Shown here: one piece after another, positions 1 through 5,718 of the stretch | How the letters are laid out: every line of letters begins with the position of its first letter | How positions within the stretch are numbered: position 1 is the stretch's first letter | NCBI GenBank assembly: GCA_027619145.1 | Contig: JAQCGA010000084.1 | Span: forward strand, 1-10,545 | Length of the DNA: 10,545 nucleotides | Direction of reading: 5' to 3' | From: a bacterium | GTDB taxonomy: Bacteria; Latescibacterota; UBA2968; GCA-2709665 | Position numbers and translations under genes: made by a program | Notes under the pieces: generated by a model | Told to the model about the DNA's origin: nothing | Seen by the model: the letters and a program-made list of their open reading frames with translations, nothing else | Databases searched by the model: none

Positions 1-25
1 GGGTCAGGGGTTGGAGGTCAGGGGA

Positions 26-1651
26 TTAGTCGATGAATTCTTCTGCGACGGGGTGGCGGGCGGCTTGGATGGGGGTGCCGTGGAGGCTGATGGATTCTTC
101 TTCGGAGGTAAGTTCAAAGTCCACGGGCAGGTCGATGCGGAAGACGGCGCCGGCGCCGGGGCGGCTGATGACGCGGAGGTTGCCCCGGTGGGCGGAAATG
201 ATGCGGGCACAAATGCTGAGGCCGAATCCGTTCCCTTTTTCTTTGGTCGAATAGCCGGGGTCGAAGATGCGGTTTTGTTCGAGCCGGGGAATGCCGGGGC
301 CATTGTCTTCTACTTCGATGAAGACGGAGGCGCGCTGGATGTCGTACCCGGCCTGGACGGTGACGGTGCCGGTTTCGTCTACGGCTTCGAGGGCGTTGAT
401 GACCAGGTTGGTAATGGCTTCGTGTAACATGCCGGGGTCTACTTTGACGTGGGGGACGCGGTTTTCGGAGACGAATTTGAGGGTTTTTGTTCCGGCGTGG
501 CTGGAGACGGTTTCATGAATTTTCTGGACGAGTTGTGGAACGTCCACCAGGGAGGGATTCATGGGGTCCTGTTTCATGGAGCGGAGGTAGACGACCCACT
601 GGTCGTAGATGCGTTCCTGTTCTCGGGTAATGGCCTGGAGTTCTTCGGTTGCGTCCGGCGGGGGTTTTCGGATGAGGCGTCGGGTGCGGCTGCCTACCAG
701 GCCCATGAGGTTTTTGATCTGGTGGCCCTGCGTGTAGAGGCTTTCTCCGACCTGTGCACGTCCCAGGTCGATGAGTTCCATCGAGAGCCGGACCAGGGCC
801 GAGGCTGCCCGTGCTCCAAATTCATCGATGATGGAGGTGTATTCCTGTTCCATTTGCGCCGGGCTCATGCGGTCGAAGAGGAGTTGGGCCAGGTTGCGGT
901 AGGGCAGGGTGTAGTCCGGTTCCAGGTGGATGGCAATTTTGAACGCGCCCAGGGCTTGAAGGGTCTGGTTGGATTGCATGAGCAATACACCCAGATTGTT
1001 GTGGCCGGGTGCAAAAAAAGGATCTGCTTCGAGGCCGCGCCGATAGGCGAGAATGGCTTCTTCGGCGTTTTCGGGGCGGTCGTCCAGGAAGCTGCCCAGT
1101 AAGAAACAGGTTCGGTCCAGAATGGGACAGGGCACGCCCCGGTCTGCGGCCTGCAGGATGTAACGCAGACCATCGATGGCTTGCAGACGGTCTTCCGAAC
1201 CGGGGGCGCCTCGGGCGTATTGAAGGGAGAGGTGGAACCGGGCGTGGAGGTGGTCCGGGTATTTCTCGAGGGCGGTTTCAAATGCCTGTTTGGCTTCTTG
1301 CAGGCGGTCGCCTTTGACCAGACAGAGGCCGGCTTTGTAGCGGAGGTCTGCGTTGTCGGGTGACAGTTTCATGCAGTTCTTGAAGGAGTCCAGGGCCGCT
1401 TTCCAGTCTCCCTGGCGGTAAAAAACAACGCCCATATTGTGGTGTGCGCGGATGCAGGTAGAATCGATGGAGATGGCGGAATGGTAGAGGGCGATGGCGC
1501 TTTCAAAGGTACCGGATTCCAGGGCGGTATCCCCTTCGGACCGGCGCTGTCGGGCATCTGCGTTCGAAGATTCAGGCAGACCACTGGCCACGTCGATGCG
1601 GTCTGTGAGCGCGGCAGGTTTGCGGCCGTTGTGCAGTTCGGAGGGGGCCAC
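26..1651 (-). CDS. TPR-domain sensor histidine kinase (soluble, NtrB-like core)
   Basis: Probable cytoplasmic histidine kinase that autophosphorylates and passes phosphate to a response regulator not present in this window. Numbering is from the GTG at 1651 (541 aa). Residues about 35-265 hold tetratricopeptide repeats, seen as repeated A-x3-Y/F and N-x-G-x3 patterns (for example HNMGVVFYRQGDWKAAL and HNNLGVLLMQSNQTLQAL). An H box follows with H310 in GHQIKN, then the HATPase domain: N box NLVINALEA (N415, N419), G1 DNGPGIP (D449), F box IFDPGYST, G2 GNGFGLSI (G473-G477). No TM segment or receiver domain is seen. Start: the frame is open to an ATG at 1762, but that ATG directly abuts an AGGA and its first codons run through a 28-bp palindromic repeat. 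GTG 1651 has AGGAG 8 nt upstream, so I prefer it; the 578-aa version remains possible. It follows the sigma-factor gene in the same direction. Kinase call is firm; target unknown. Confidence 0.85.
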   Translation of the reverse strand: MAPSELHNGRKPAALTDRIDVASGLPESSNADARQRRSEGDTALESGTFESAIALYHSAISIDSTCIRAHHNMGVVFYRQGDWKAALDSFKNCMKLSPDNADLRYKAGLCLVKGDRLQEAKQAFETALEKYPDHLHARFHLSLQYARGAPGSEDRLQAIDGLRYILQAADRGVPCPILDRTCFLLGSFLDDRPENAEEAILAYRRGLEADPFFAPGHNNLGVLLMQSNQTLQALGAFKIAIHLEPDYTLPYRNLAQLLFDRMSPAQMEQEYTSIIDEFGARAASALVRLSMELIDLGRAQVGESLYTQGHQIKNLMGLVGSRTRRLIRKPPPDATEELQAITREQERIYDQWVVYLRSMKQDPMNPSLVDVPQLVQKIHETVSSHAGTKTLKFVSENRVPHVKVDPGMLHEAITNLVINALEAVDETGTVTVQAGYDIQRASVFIEVEDNGPGIPRLEQNRIFDPGYSTKEKGNGFGLSICARIISAHRGNLRVISRPGAGAVFRIDLPVDFELTSEEESISLHGTPIQAARHPVAEEFID

Positions 1652-1712
1652 GGAAGGGGCTCCTGGGGTTGTGGTGGTGACTGGTCTCGGGGCAAACAAT
1701 CGATCATTCGTA

Positions 1713-1740
1713 GTAGGGCCGAGGCATGCCTCGGCCCTAC
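1713..1740. repeat. 28-bp perfect palindromic repeat element
   Basis: The half-site GTAGGGCCGAGGCA is followed at once by its exact reverse complement, giving a loop-free 28-bp palindrome. Palindromes of this general form (GTAGGG..GAGGCATGCCTC..CCCTAC) recur as dispersed intergenic elements in some uncultured bacterial genomes; that is recollection, not a search result. It lies between the sigma-factor stop and the preferred kinase start, or inside the N-terminus if the ATG at 1762 is used, where it would encode RRAEACLGP. Confidence 0.75.
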
Positions 1741-1784
1741 GGCGACGTTCTAAATAAGCCATTCCTGCGGCTGTATGTCAAGGC

Positions 1785-2366
1785 TCAGATGGTTTGCAGG
1801 CCCAGTTTGCGGAATTCCCCTTTTAGCTGGCGGCGCGAACGATTGAGCCAGGTTTTGACGGTGCCCATGGGAACCTGGAGAGCCTGGGTAATTTCTTCGT
1901 AGGACCATTCCTGGACGTAGCGGAGCCAGACGGCTCTGCGATAGCGTGCAGGAAGTGCGCGGATGCCCTGTCGTACGAGTTCCCGGTGTTGCTTCTGTTG
2001 TACGATGCGTTCGGGGTTTTCGGATCGAATCAGGTCATAGTCTATGTCTACGGCAATTTCTGGGTCTTCCATGCCGTGAATCCACCGGTGTCGGACCCGT
2101 TGTGCGCGCAGGTGAGACCGGTGGACGTTTAGCGCAATTTGGGTAAGCCAGGTGGAGAAGGCTGCATCTCCCCGAAACGCTTTGAGGGAACGAAATGCCC
2201 GTAAGAAGGTGGTCTGGGCCAGGTCGTCGGCAACGTCCCGGTCCCCGGTGCGGCGTGCGAGTGTGGCAAAGATCTGGGCATAGTGGGCGCGGTAGAGTTT
2301 GTCGAAGGCGGCGTGATCACCTGCAATGGCCTGGCGGATATACTGGGGTTCCTCGTTCAGTGACAT
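1785..2366 (-). CDS. ECF-type RNA polymerase sigma factor
   Basis: A 193-aa sigma-70-family factor of the extracytoplasmic-function group, which would direct RNA polymerase to a stress regulon. Region 2 spans about residues 11-80, with the region 2.1-2.2 pattern AFDKLYRAHYAQIFATLARR, then DVADDLAQTTFLRAF, and region 2.3-2.4 FSTWLTQIALNVHRSHLR. Region 4 spans about 125-185, with RALPARYRRAVWLRYV and the helix-turn-helix SYEEITQALQVPMGTVKTWLNRSRRQL. Start: the frame is open to 2507, but the extra 47 residues (rich in Pro, Gly, Leu) translate an intergenic repeat, and ATG 2366 has GAGG 6 nt upstream. No anti-sigma factor is adjacent. The kinase gene lies downstream and the Psp-like membrane genes upstream, so envelope-stress control is an inference from position. 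Confidence 0.92.
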   Translation of the reverse strand: MSLNEEPQYIRQAIAGDHAAFDKLYRAHYAQIFATLARRTGDRDVADDLAQTTFLRAFRSLKAFRGDAAFSTWLTQIALNVHRSHLRAQRVRHRWIHGMEDPEIAVDIDYDLIRSENPERIVQQKQHRELVRQGIRALPARYRRAVWLRYVQEWSYEEITQALQVPMGTVKTWLNRSRRQLKGEFRKLGLQTI

Positions 2367-2424
2367 GGATGTCCTCGGAGAATGTTCGGGTGCGAAGGCG
2401 CAAGGCACTGGGGGCAACTCTGAC

Positions 2425-2463
2425 CTAACCCCCCGGCCCCCTTCCTGGAAAGGAAAGGGGAGT
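2425..2463. repeat. Intergenic C-run/hairpin repeat
   Basis: A pyrimidine-rich stretch (TAACCCCCCGGCCCCCTTCC) runs into an imperfect hairpin: arms CCCCTTCC (2438-2445) and GGAAAGGGG (2452-2460, one bulged A). It lies in the 124-nt gap between the 59-aa membrane protein gene and the sigma-factor gene. No T-run follows on the minus strand, so I do not call it an intrinsic terminator. It looks like a dispersed non-coding repeat. Its translation explains the odd N-terminus of the longer sigma ORF. Confidence 0.5.
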
Positions 2464-2490
2464 AAAAACAGGCTTCCATAGGGGGTGGGG

Positions 2491-2670
2491 TCAGTCGTAG
2501 GATTCACGCGTGAGGAGGCGGTAGCCCACGTAGAGCAGGAGCAGAGGGACGATGAGTTTGACGAAGACCCATAGAAGGAGGAAGAGCGAACCGACGATCT
2601 GGAAGATGACGCCCAGAGCGATGGAGCCTCCGATTATAATGAGAAGGATGCCGAGGATTTTGGCGAGCAT
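2491..2670 (-). CDS. Small hydrophobic membrane protein (59 aa)
   Basis: A 59-residue integral membrane protein starting MLAKILGILLIIIGG and ending RLLTRESYD. It is almost entirely hydrophobic: one helix at about residues 4-26, a second at about 29-49, with a short charged C-terminus, suggesting a helical hairpin in the inner membrane. ATG 2670 has AGGA 7 nt upstream (AAAGGACCTCCCATG). The gene sits 23 nt downstream of a TM/coiled-coil miniprotein gene. Small hydrophobic proteins of this sort (PspG-, LiaI- or PspC-TM-like) are common in pspA operons, but no specific family is recognised. Its hydrophobic logic, good ribosome binding site and operon spacing support it as real. Confidence 0.75.
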   Translation of the reverse strand: MLAKILGILLIIIGGSIALGVIFQIVGSLFLLLWVFVKLIVPLLLLYVGYRLLTRESYD

Positions 2671-2693
2671 GGGAGGTCCTTTCTGCGGGTGAT

Positions 2694-2936
2694 TTATACG
2701 TCCGGATGTTGTGTCTTTTCTTGGCGTGCGAGTTTGTCATCAATGGAAAGCATGACGTCCTGGATGTCGGTGAGGCGTTTTTCCAGGTTGTTCAGTCGAT
2801 CTTCGAACTGTTCGGCCCGGTTTGACGAGATTCCATTTTTCTTTATTCGTTTGGAGTGGGAATTGAGATAATTAACGAGACCGCCGGTAACAATAATCAG
2901 ACAAATACCAATTGCGATTTGCAGGATGATTCCCAT
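2694..2936 (-). CDS. TM plus coiled-coil miniprotein, PspB-like architecture
   Basis: 80 aa. An N-terminal TM helix (about 3-23, IILQIAIGICLIIVTGGLV) is followed by a basic linker (SHSKRIKKN, about 26-34) and a charged coiled coil (about 41-70) with the local family motif LEKRLTDIQDVMLSIDDKL. The basic linker predicts a cytoplasmic C-terminus. ATG 2936 has GGAGG 8 nt upstream. The same tail occurs in the proteins at 2959-3789, 3943-4197, 4604-4813 and 4810-5025, so these are paralogues. PspB of proteobacteria has a similar layout (short N-terminal TM, C-terminal coiled coil with RIQALES), and pspA heads this cluster, so PspB-like membrane tethering is inferred. Homology to PspB is not shown. 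Confidence 0.8.
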   Translation of the reverse strand: MGIILQIAIGICLIIVTGGLVNYLNSHSKRIKKNGISSNRAEQFEDRLNNLEKRLTDIQDVMLSIDDKLARQEKTQHPDV

Positions 2937-2958
2937 GCGCGTTCCCTCCCAGGAGACG

Positions 2959-3789
2959 TCATCCGAGGTTCATTCGGCGATTGAGTCGGTCGTTGATGGA
3001 CATGAGGATGTCCTGTACGTCTGTGGCGCGTTGTTCAAAGGCGGAGAGACGTTGATCGATGTTTTCTGCAGGGGCTGATGACGGCGCTCTGGAGGAACGG
3101 TTGAGGTATGCGACGGCGCCACCTGCCGCGATGATGAGGCAGATTCCAAGAACGAGCTGTGTGAGCCAGTTGGAGAAGAAGCCGGATTCGGTGTGGCTGG
3201 AGTGTACGATGAATCTTTCGTGTGTGCGCGGCTTTGCACGTACCACAATTTTTGAATTTGCGAGGCCGGATTCTTTCATTTTTGCGATGTATTCGGAAGT
3301 AACGTTGGTGGCGGCAAGCTGTACGATGTCCCGGATGGAGATGCCGGGGTTCTCGGCGCGCATATTGCGGATGTATTCAGGGGTAACGTTGACGGCGGCG
3401 AGTTGCACGATGTCCCGGACGGAGATGTCGGAGTAGCCGAGTTCACGAATCTGGCGGACGTATTCGGGGGTGACGTTGACAGCGGAAAGCTGGGTGATGT
3501 CCCGGACGGAGATGTCGGTATAACCGAGTTCACGAATCTGACGGACGTATTCCGGCGTTGCCCGGACGGTCCAGAGTTGTACGATGTCGCGGACAGAGAT
3601 GTCGGAATACCCCAGATTTCGGATCTGCTGGACGTACTCTGGCGGAACGTTGACGGTGGCGAGTGTGGAGATTTCCCGGGTCGAAAGAGGACGGGAATTG
3701 TCCTCGGAAAATGCCGCACCAAACAGGAGATGCAGCGTGCCGCAAAGTGCGAGCCCGGTGCTCAGGAGATGTTTACGGAAGAGGTCCAT
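2959..3789 (-). CDS. Secreted-repeat, single-TM protein with the shared coiled-coil tail (possible envelope sensor)
   Basis: 276 aa. A signal peptide (about 1-28: basic start, hydrophobic LLSTGLALCGTLHLLFGA) precedes five tandem repeats of 28-29 residues starting at about residues 49, 78, 107, 136 and 164. The consensus is VTPEYVRQIRELGYSDISVRDIVQLAAVN, written here as VTPEYVRQIREL then GYSDISVRDIVQL. A TM helix follows (about 207-229, NWLTQLVLGICLIIAAGG), then a cytoplasmic tail ending QRATDVQDILMSINDRL, the same motif as in the neighbouring miniproteins. Similar degenerate VTPEYV-LR-LGY repeats occur in some BlaR1/M56-associated proteins, from memory. The layout places the repeats in the periplasm and the coiled coil inside, which fits a signal-receiving partner of the Psp-like proteins; that role is inferred. 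ATG 3789 has AGGA 7 nt upstream. Confidence 0.82.
   Translation of the reverse strand: MDLFRKHLLSTGLALCGTLHLLFGAAFSEDNSRPLSTREISTLATVNVPPEYVQQIRNLGYSDISVRDIVQLWTVRATPEYVRQIRELGYTDISVRDITQLSAVNVTPEYVRQIRELGYSDISVRDIVQLAAVNVTPEYIRNMRAENPGISIRDIVQLAATNVTSEYIAKMKESGLANSKIVVRAKPRTHERFIVHSSHTESGFFSNWLTQLVLGICLIIAAGGAVAYLNRSSRAPSSAPAENIDQRLSAFEQRATDVQDILMSINDRLNRRMNLG
3256..3645 (-). repeat. Five tandem 84-87-bp coding repeats
   Basis: These are the DNA repeats encoding the five 28-29-residue units of the protein at 2959-3789. On the plus strand the phrase GATGTCCCGGACGGAGATGTCG and close variants recur at roughly 87-bp spacing. The middle copies are the most alike and the last (lowest coordinate) is the most diverged, which suggests growth by unequal duplication. 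They are in frame and coding, not CRISPR. Confidence 0.8.
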
Positions 3790-3813
3790 AGGATTTCCTT
3801 CAAGAACAAGGCG

Positions 3814-3920
3814 TCAATGGCGCTCGATATTTTGTGCGGAGGCCATTCGGGTGAGGCGTTCGTCCAGGGTAATGACGATGTCCTGGATCTGGATTTAGAG
3901 GAGAATTCCTGGGTTTCCAT
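3814..3920 (-). pseudogene. Frameshifted, TM-less remnant of the miniprotein family
   Basis: The interval between two family genes still encodes the family tail in one frame: residues IQIQDIVITLDERLTRM then a short end closing at the TGA at 3814-3816. The codon just before IQIQ is a TAA stop (3895-3897). An ATG at 3920 with GGAGG 7 nt upstream is in a different frame (METQEFSS...), so the well-formed start and the conserved tail are one frame step apart. There is also no room for the N-terminal TM helix the paralogues have. The simplest reading is a truncated copy that has lost its frame. A sequencing indel is an alternative, and a recoded gene is unlikely because no slippery site is visible. 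Confidence 0.6.
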
Positions 3921-3942
3921 GGCATGTCCTCCCGAGAACGAG

Positions 3943-4197
3943 TCAGTTGCGTATTTCGGGTTCCGAGCGGTTGGCTGGATGGTCGAGCCGGTCGTCGATG
4001 GAGAGTACAACGTCCTGGACATCGGTGAGGCGTTTTTCGAGTTCATTCAGACGAACTTCCAGTTGCTCTGTACGGTCTTTATCCTGGTTCATTTTTTCAA
4101 GTTTCTGTATCGTTTTGGTTAAGACAAAGTAGGTGGTAAATCCGCCAGTGGCGATGATTGCACAAATGGCAGCGGCGACTTCCGTGACCCAGTTCAT
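3943..4197 (-). CDS. TM plus coiled-coil miniprotein, PspB-like architecture
   Basis: 84 aa. An N-terminal TM helix (about 4-27, VTEVAAAICAIIATGGFTTYFVL) leads straight into a long charged coiled coil (about 28-72) with LNELEKRLTDVQDVVLSIDDRL, then a short polar tail. Here the coiled coil begins right at the membrane, with heptad-like spacing TKTIQKLEKMNQDKDRTEQL, unlike the shorter paralogues at 4604 and 4810. ATG 4197 has AGGAG 6 nt upstream. It starts 9 nt after the STAS-domain gene stops, so translation is probably linked. Family membership is firm from the shared motif; function is unknown. Confidence 0.82.
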   Translation of the reverse strand: MNWVTEVAAAICAIIATGGFTTYFVLTKTIQKLEKMNQDKDRTEQLEVRLNELEKRLTDVQDVVLSIDDRLDHPANRSEPEIRN

Positions 4198-4206
4198 GGA
4201 CGTCTC

Positions 4207-4560
4207 CTACGGTGTGGGATTGCCGGATAGGGACGGTTTGCGGTTTATTTGAAAGAGATTGGTTAAGCCGGATACGTTCAGAATTTTTTCAACGCGTTTG
4301 GGAACGCCGGCCAGGACCAGGTCCGCACCGGCATTTCTGGCAATGCCCAGGCCGGCAATGAGTTCACCGAGCATGGCGGCACCGAACCATTTGGTGGCGG
4401 AGAGGTCCACGATGATCCGGTTTGCACCGCGTTTGACGAGTTGCTGGACGTGGTTTTGAAACTGGGCAATCTGAGGGCGGGCTGTCAGGGTGCTGCGAAA
4501 GGTGACAATGGCGGTGGCGTTGGAGAGCTGGTCGGGAATTTCAAGGGTTTGCGGAGGCAT
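4207..4560 (-). CDS. STAS-domain protein, anti-sigma-antagonist-like, without the usual phosphoacceptor serine
   Basis: 117 aa, a single STAS domain. The beta-alpha pattern is visible: strand TAIVTFRSTL, helix QIAQFQNHVQQLVKRG, strand RIIVDLSATKWF, helix GAAMLGELIAGLGIARNAG, strand DLVLAGV, helix PKRVEKILNVSGL, ending LFQI. STAS proteins such as SpoIIAA and RsbV bind anti-sigma kinases and are switched off by phosphorylation of Ser in D-S-S/T-G. Here that position reads WFGAAM (58-63), so the Asp and Ser are missing and serine phosphorylation at this site looks impossible. It may act constitutively or as a scaffold. Start: the frame extends to ATG 4638, but that overlaps the upstream gene, while ATG 4560 has AGGAG 8 nt upstream. 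An ECF sigma gene lies downstream in the same cluster. Confidence 0.85.
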   Translation of the reverse strand: MPPQTLEIPDQLSNATAIVTFRSTLTARPQIAQFQNHVQQLVKRGANRIIVDLSATKWFGAAMLGELIAGLGIARNAGADLVLAGVPKRVEKILNVSGLTNLFQINRKPSLSGNPTP

Positions 4561-4603
4561 TGCGGTTACTCCTGTGGGGCGCGGCGTACCGTGCCTGTTC
4601 GGT

Positions 4604-4813
4604 TCAGACTTGCAGGTGGATGCGGTCGAGTTTTTCATCCAGAGAGATCATGACTTCCTGGATGTCGGTGAGGCGTCGTTCGAGTTCCTGGATGCGGTCT
4701 GTGAGGCGCTGTTCTGCGTTGTTTGGAATGCCGCTCCGAGTCTGGCAGGTTACGTATTTGCAAACTGCCGAGGCCAGGATGATGATGGCAACCATAATTC
4801 CGATGTTGATCAT
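4604..4813 (-). CDS. TM plus coiled-coil miniprotein, PspB-like architecture
   Basis: 69 aa. TM helix about 3-20 (NIGIMVAIIILASAVCKYV), short linker, coiled coil about 33-64 with RIQELERRLTDIQEVMISLDEKL. It is very close to the product of the gene just upstream at 4810-5025: both have II-LASAV-KYV in the membrane helix and AEQRL, ELERRLTDIQ in the coil, so the pair is a recent tandem duplication. The start overlaps the upstream gene's stop by 4 nt (ATGA), and GGAGG stands 6 nt before the ATG, so the two are translationally coupled. They may form a heteromer; that is inference. Confidence 0.83.
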   Translation of the reverse strand: MINIGIMVAIIILASAVCKYVTCQTRSGIPNNAEQRLTDRIQELERRLTDIQEVMISLDEKLDRIHLQV

Positions 4814-5025
4814 TGTATCCCTCCCGCGTCATTCCGGCTGAGTTTTTCATCGATGGTAATCATCGCGTCCTGGATATCGGTGAGGCGTCGTTCGAGTTCG
4901 TTCATTCGGGCCATTAGGCGTTGCTCGGCGCTGTCGGAGATGCCGCCTTTGGACCTGCGTTCTACGTATTTGAGTACGGCGGATGCAAGGATGATGAAGG
5001 CGACTCCGAGTCCTACTTCTATCAT
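4810..5025 (-). CDS. TM plus coiled-coil miniprotein, PspB-like architecture
   Basis: 71 aa. TM helix about 3-20 (EVGLGVAFIILASAVLKYV), basic linker VERRSKGG that predicts a cytoplasmic C-terminus, and a coiled coil about 33-64 with ARMNELERRLTDIQDAMITIDEKL. Near-twin of the next gene (4604-4813), with which it shares a 4-nt overlap. ATG 5025 has GGAGG 6 nt upstream. It is the first miniprotein after the pspA-proximal genes, the place pspB takes in proteobacterial psp operons. That parallel supports a PspB-like role but is not proof. Confidence 0.83.
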   Translation of the reverse strand: MIEVGLGVAFIILASAVLKYVERRSKGGISDSAEQRLMARMNELERRLTDIQDAMITIDEKLSRNDAGGIQ

Positions 5026-5042
5026 GATGACCCTCCCAGGAT

Positions 5043-5065
5043 GCAGGCTTGCGGTGTAAGCCTGC
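5043..5065 (-). promoter_or_regulatory. Intercistronic stem-loop
   Basis: A perfect 8-bp stem (GCAGGCTT / AAGCCTGC) with a 7-nt loop lies in the 51-nt gap between the gene ending at 5077 and the ATG at 5025. On the minus strand it is followed by the GGGAGGG ribosome binding site, not by a T-run, so it does not look like a terminator. A role in mRNA processing, stability or setting the ratio of downstream miniproteins to pspA is an inference. Confidence 0.5.
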
Positions 5066-5076
5066 TTTCATGACGA

Positions 5077-5718
5077 TTAAAGTTCGTCGATTGGTTTCGC
5101 CCAGTGTTTTTCGTCCCAGCGTTCGACCTCCGGGAAGTGGTATACCATCAGGCCAGAGTCTGAGATGCGGACTTCAACGTGGCCTTTCAAGGTTAGTTCC
5201 CGAAGGATTTCTTCTGCTTTTTCAACGGTCATCCGGGCGTCTGTGGCGGCTTCGAGGACGGTGAGGTTGCCGCCTTTTTCTCGGGCAAGTTTGAGCAGGC
5301 GGTGTTGGAGCTGCGCGTACCGTTTTCGGTCTGCCGATTTATGCAGGAGGTGGCCGGCCCACCAGAAGAGCTGTGCAGTGGCCAGGAAACAGAGGCCTAT
5401 GCTCAACTGGTGGAGGTTCAGGTCTGGTTGTCCAATGCCCGATACAGCGGCGGTGATAAGACCCCCGAGGCCCTGGAGAACGGCAATGCCTTTGAGGATG
5501 TATCCCAGGAAGGTTCGCATGGCGCAGCTCCCGTCGGTGGCCAGGTCAGAGAGGTGGGCGGGGAAATTCCGGATCCGTTGGATTGAGGATTGTGTTTTCC
5601 GGAACGGCTCCGTGTGTTTCCAGTTTTTCTGGTTGTTTTTCCAGGTGGTTTCGGCTTTGCGTACGGCGCGTTGCACTTCGTGCGCAATTTCGTCGAGTGT
5701 TCGTTGCACGTCACCCAT
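5077..5718 (-). CDS. Two-TM membrane protein with C-terminal winged-helix-like domain, coupled to pspA
   Basis: 213 aa, no named family recognised. Residues 1-60 are charged and probably helical. TM helices lie at about 71-94 (LGYILKGIAVLQGLGGLITA) and 105-125 (LSIGLCFLATAQLFWWAGHLL). The C-terminal part (about 130-213) has a helix-rich stretch, AEEILRELTLKGHVEVRIS, then SGLMVYHFPEVER, typical of a winged helix (recognition helix, then beta wing). Its ATG overlaps the pspA stop by 8 nt, which points to translational coupling and a shared role. An internal ATG at 5520 (residue 67) has GGGAG 7 nt upstream and would give a 147-aa form starting at the first TM; I keep the long form because it closes the gap to pspA. 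It could be a membrane-bound transcription regulator or a wHTH used for protein binding. Confidence 0.75.
   Translation of the reverse strand: MGDVQRTLDEIAHEVQRAVRKAETTWKNNQKNWKHTEPFRKTQSSIQRIRNFPAHLSDLATDGSCAMRTFLGYILKGIAVLQGLGGLITAAVSGIGQPDLNLHQLSIGLCFLATAQLFWWAGHLLHKSADRKRYAQLQHRLLKLAREKGGNLTVLEAATDARMTVEKAEEILRELTLKGHVEVRISDSGLMVYHFPEVERWDEKHWAKPIDEL

Noticed and set aside
1..25. Two copies of GGTCAGGGG at the left edge
   Set aside because: Too short and too near the edge to interpret; noted only as a possible part of a G-rich intergenic repeat.
2367..2507. N-terminal extension of the sigma factor
   Set aside because: It translates an intergenic C-rich repeat, has no conserved sigma residues, and the ATG at 2366 has a good ribosome binding site.
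2504..2743. 79-codon minus-strand frame
   Set aside because: It is Arg/His/Pro-rich and out of frame with the clearly hydrophobic 59-aa protein in the same place, which has the better ribosome binding site.
3256..3645. Regular repeats that could suggest a CRISPR array
   Set aside because: The unit is about 87 bp with no unique spacers and is in frame in a protein with signal peptide and TM helix.
3762..4046. 94-codon minus-strand frame across the miniprotein gap
   Set aside because: It overlaps a clear family gene and the signal-peptide gene out of frame and encodes no family motif; the real remnant is in another frame.
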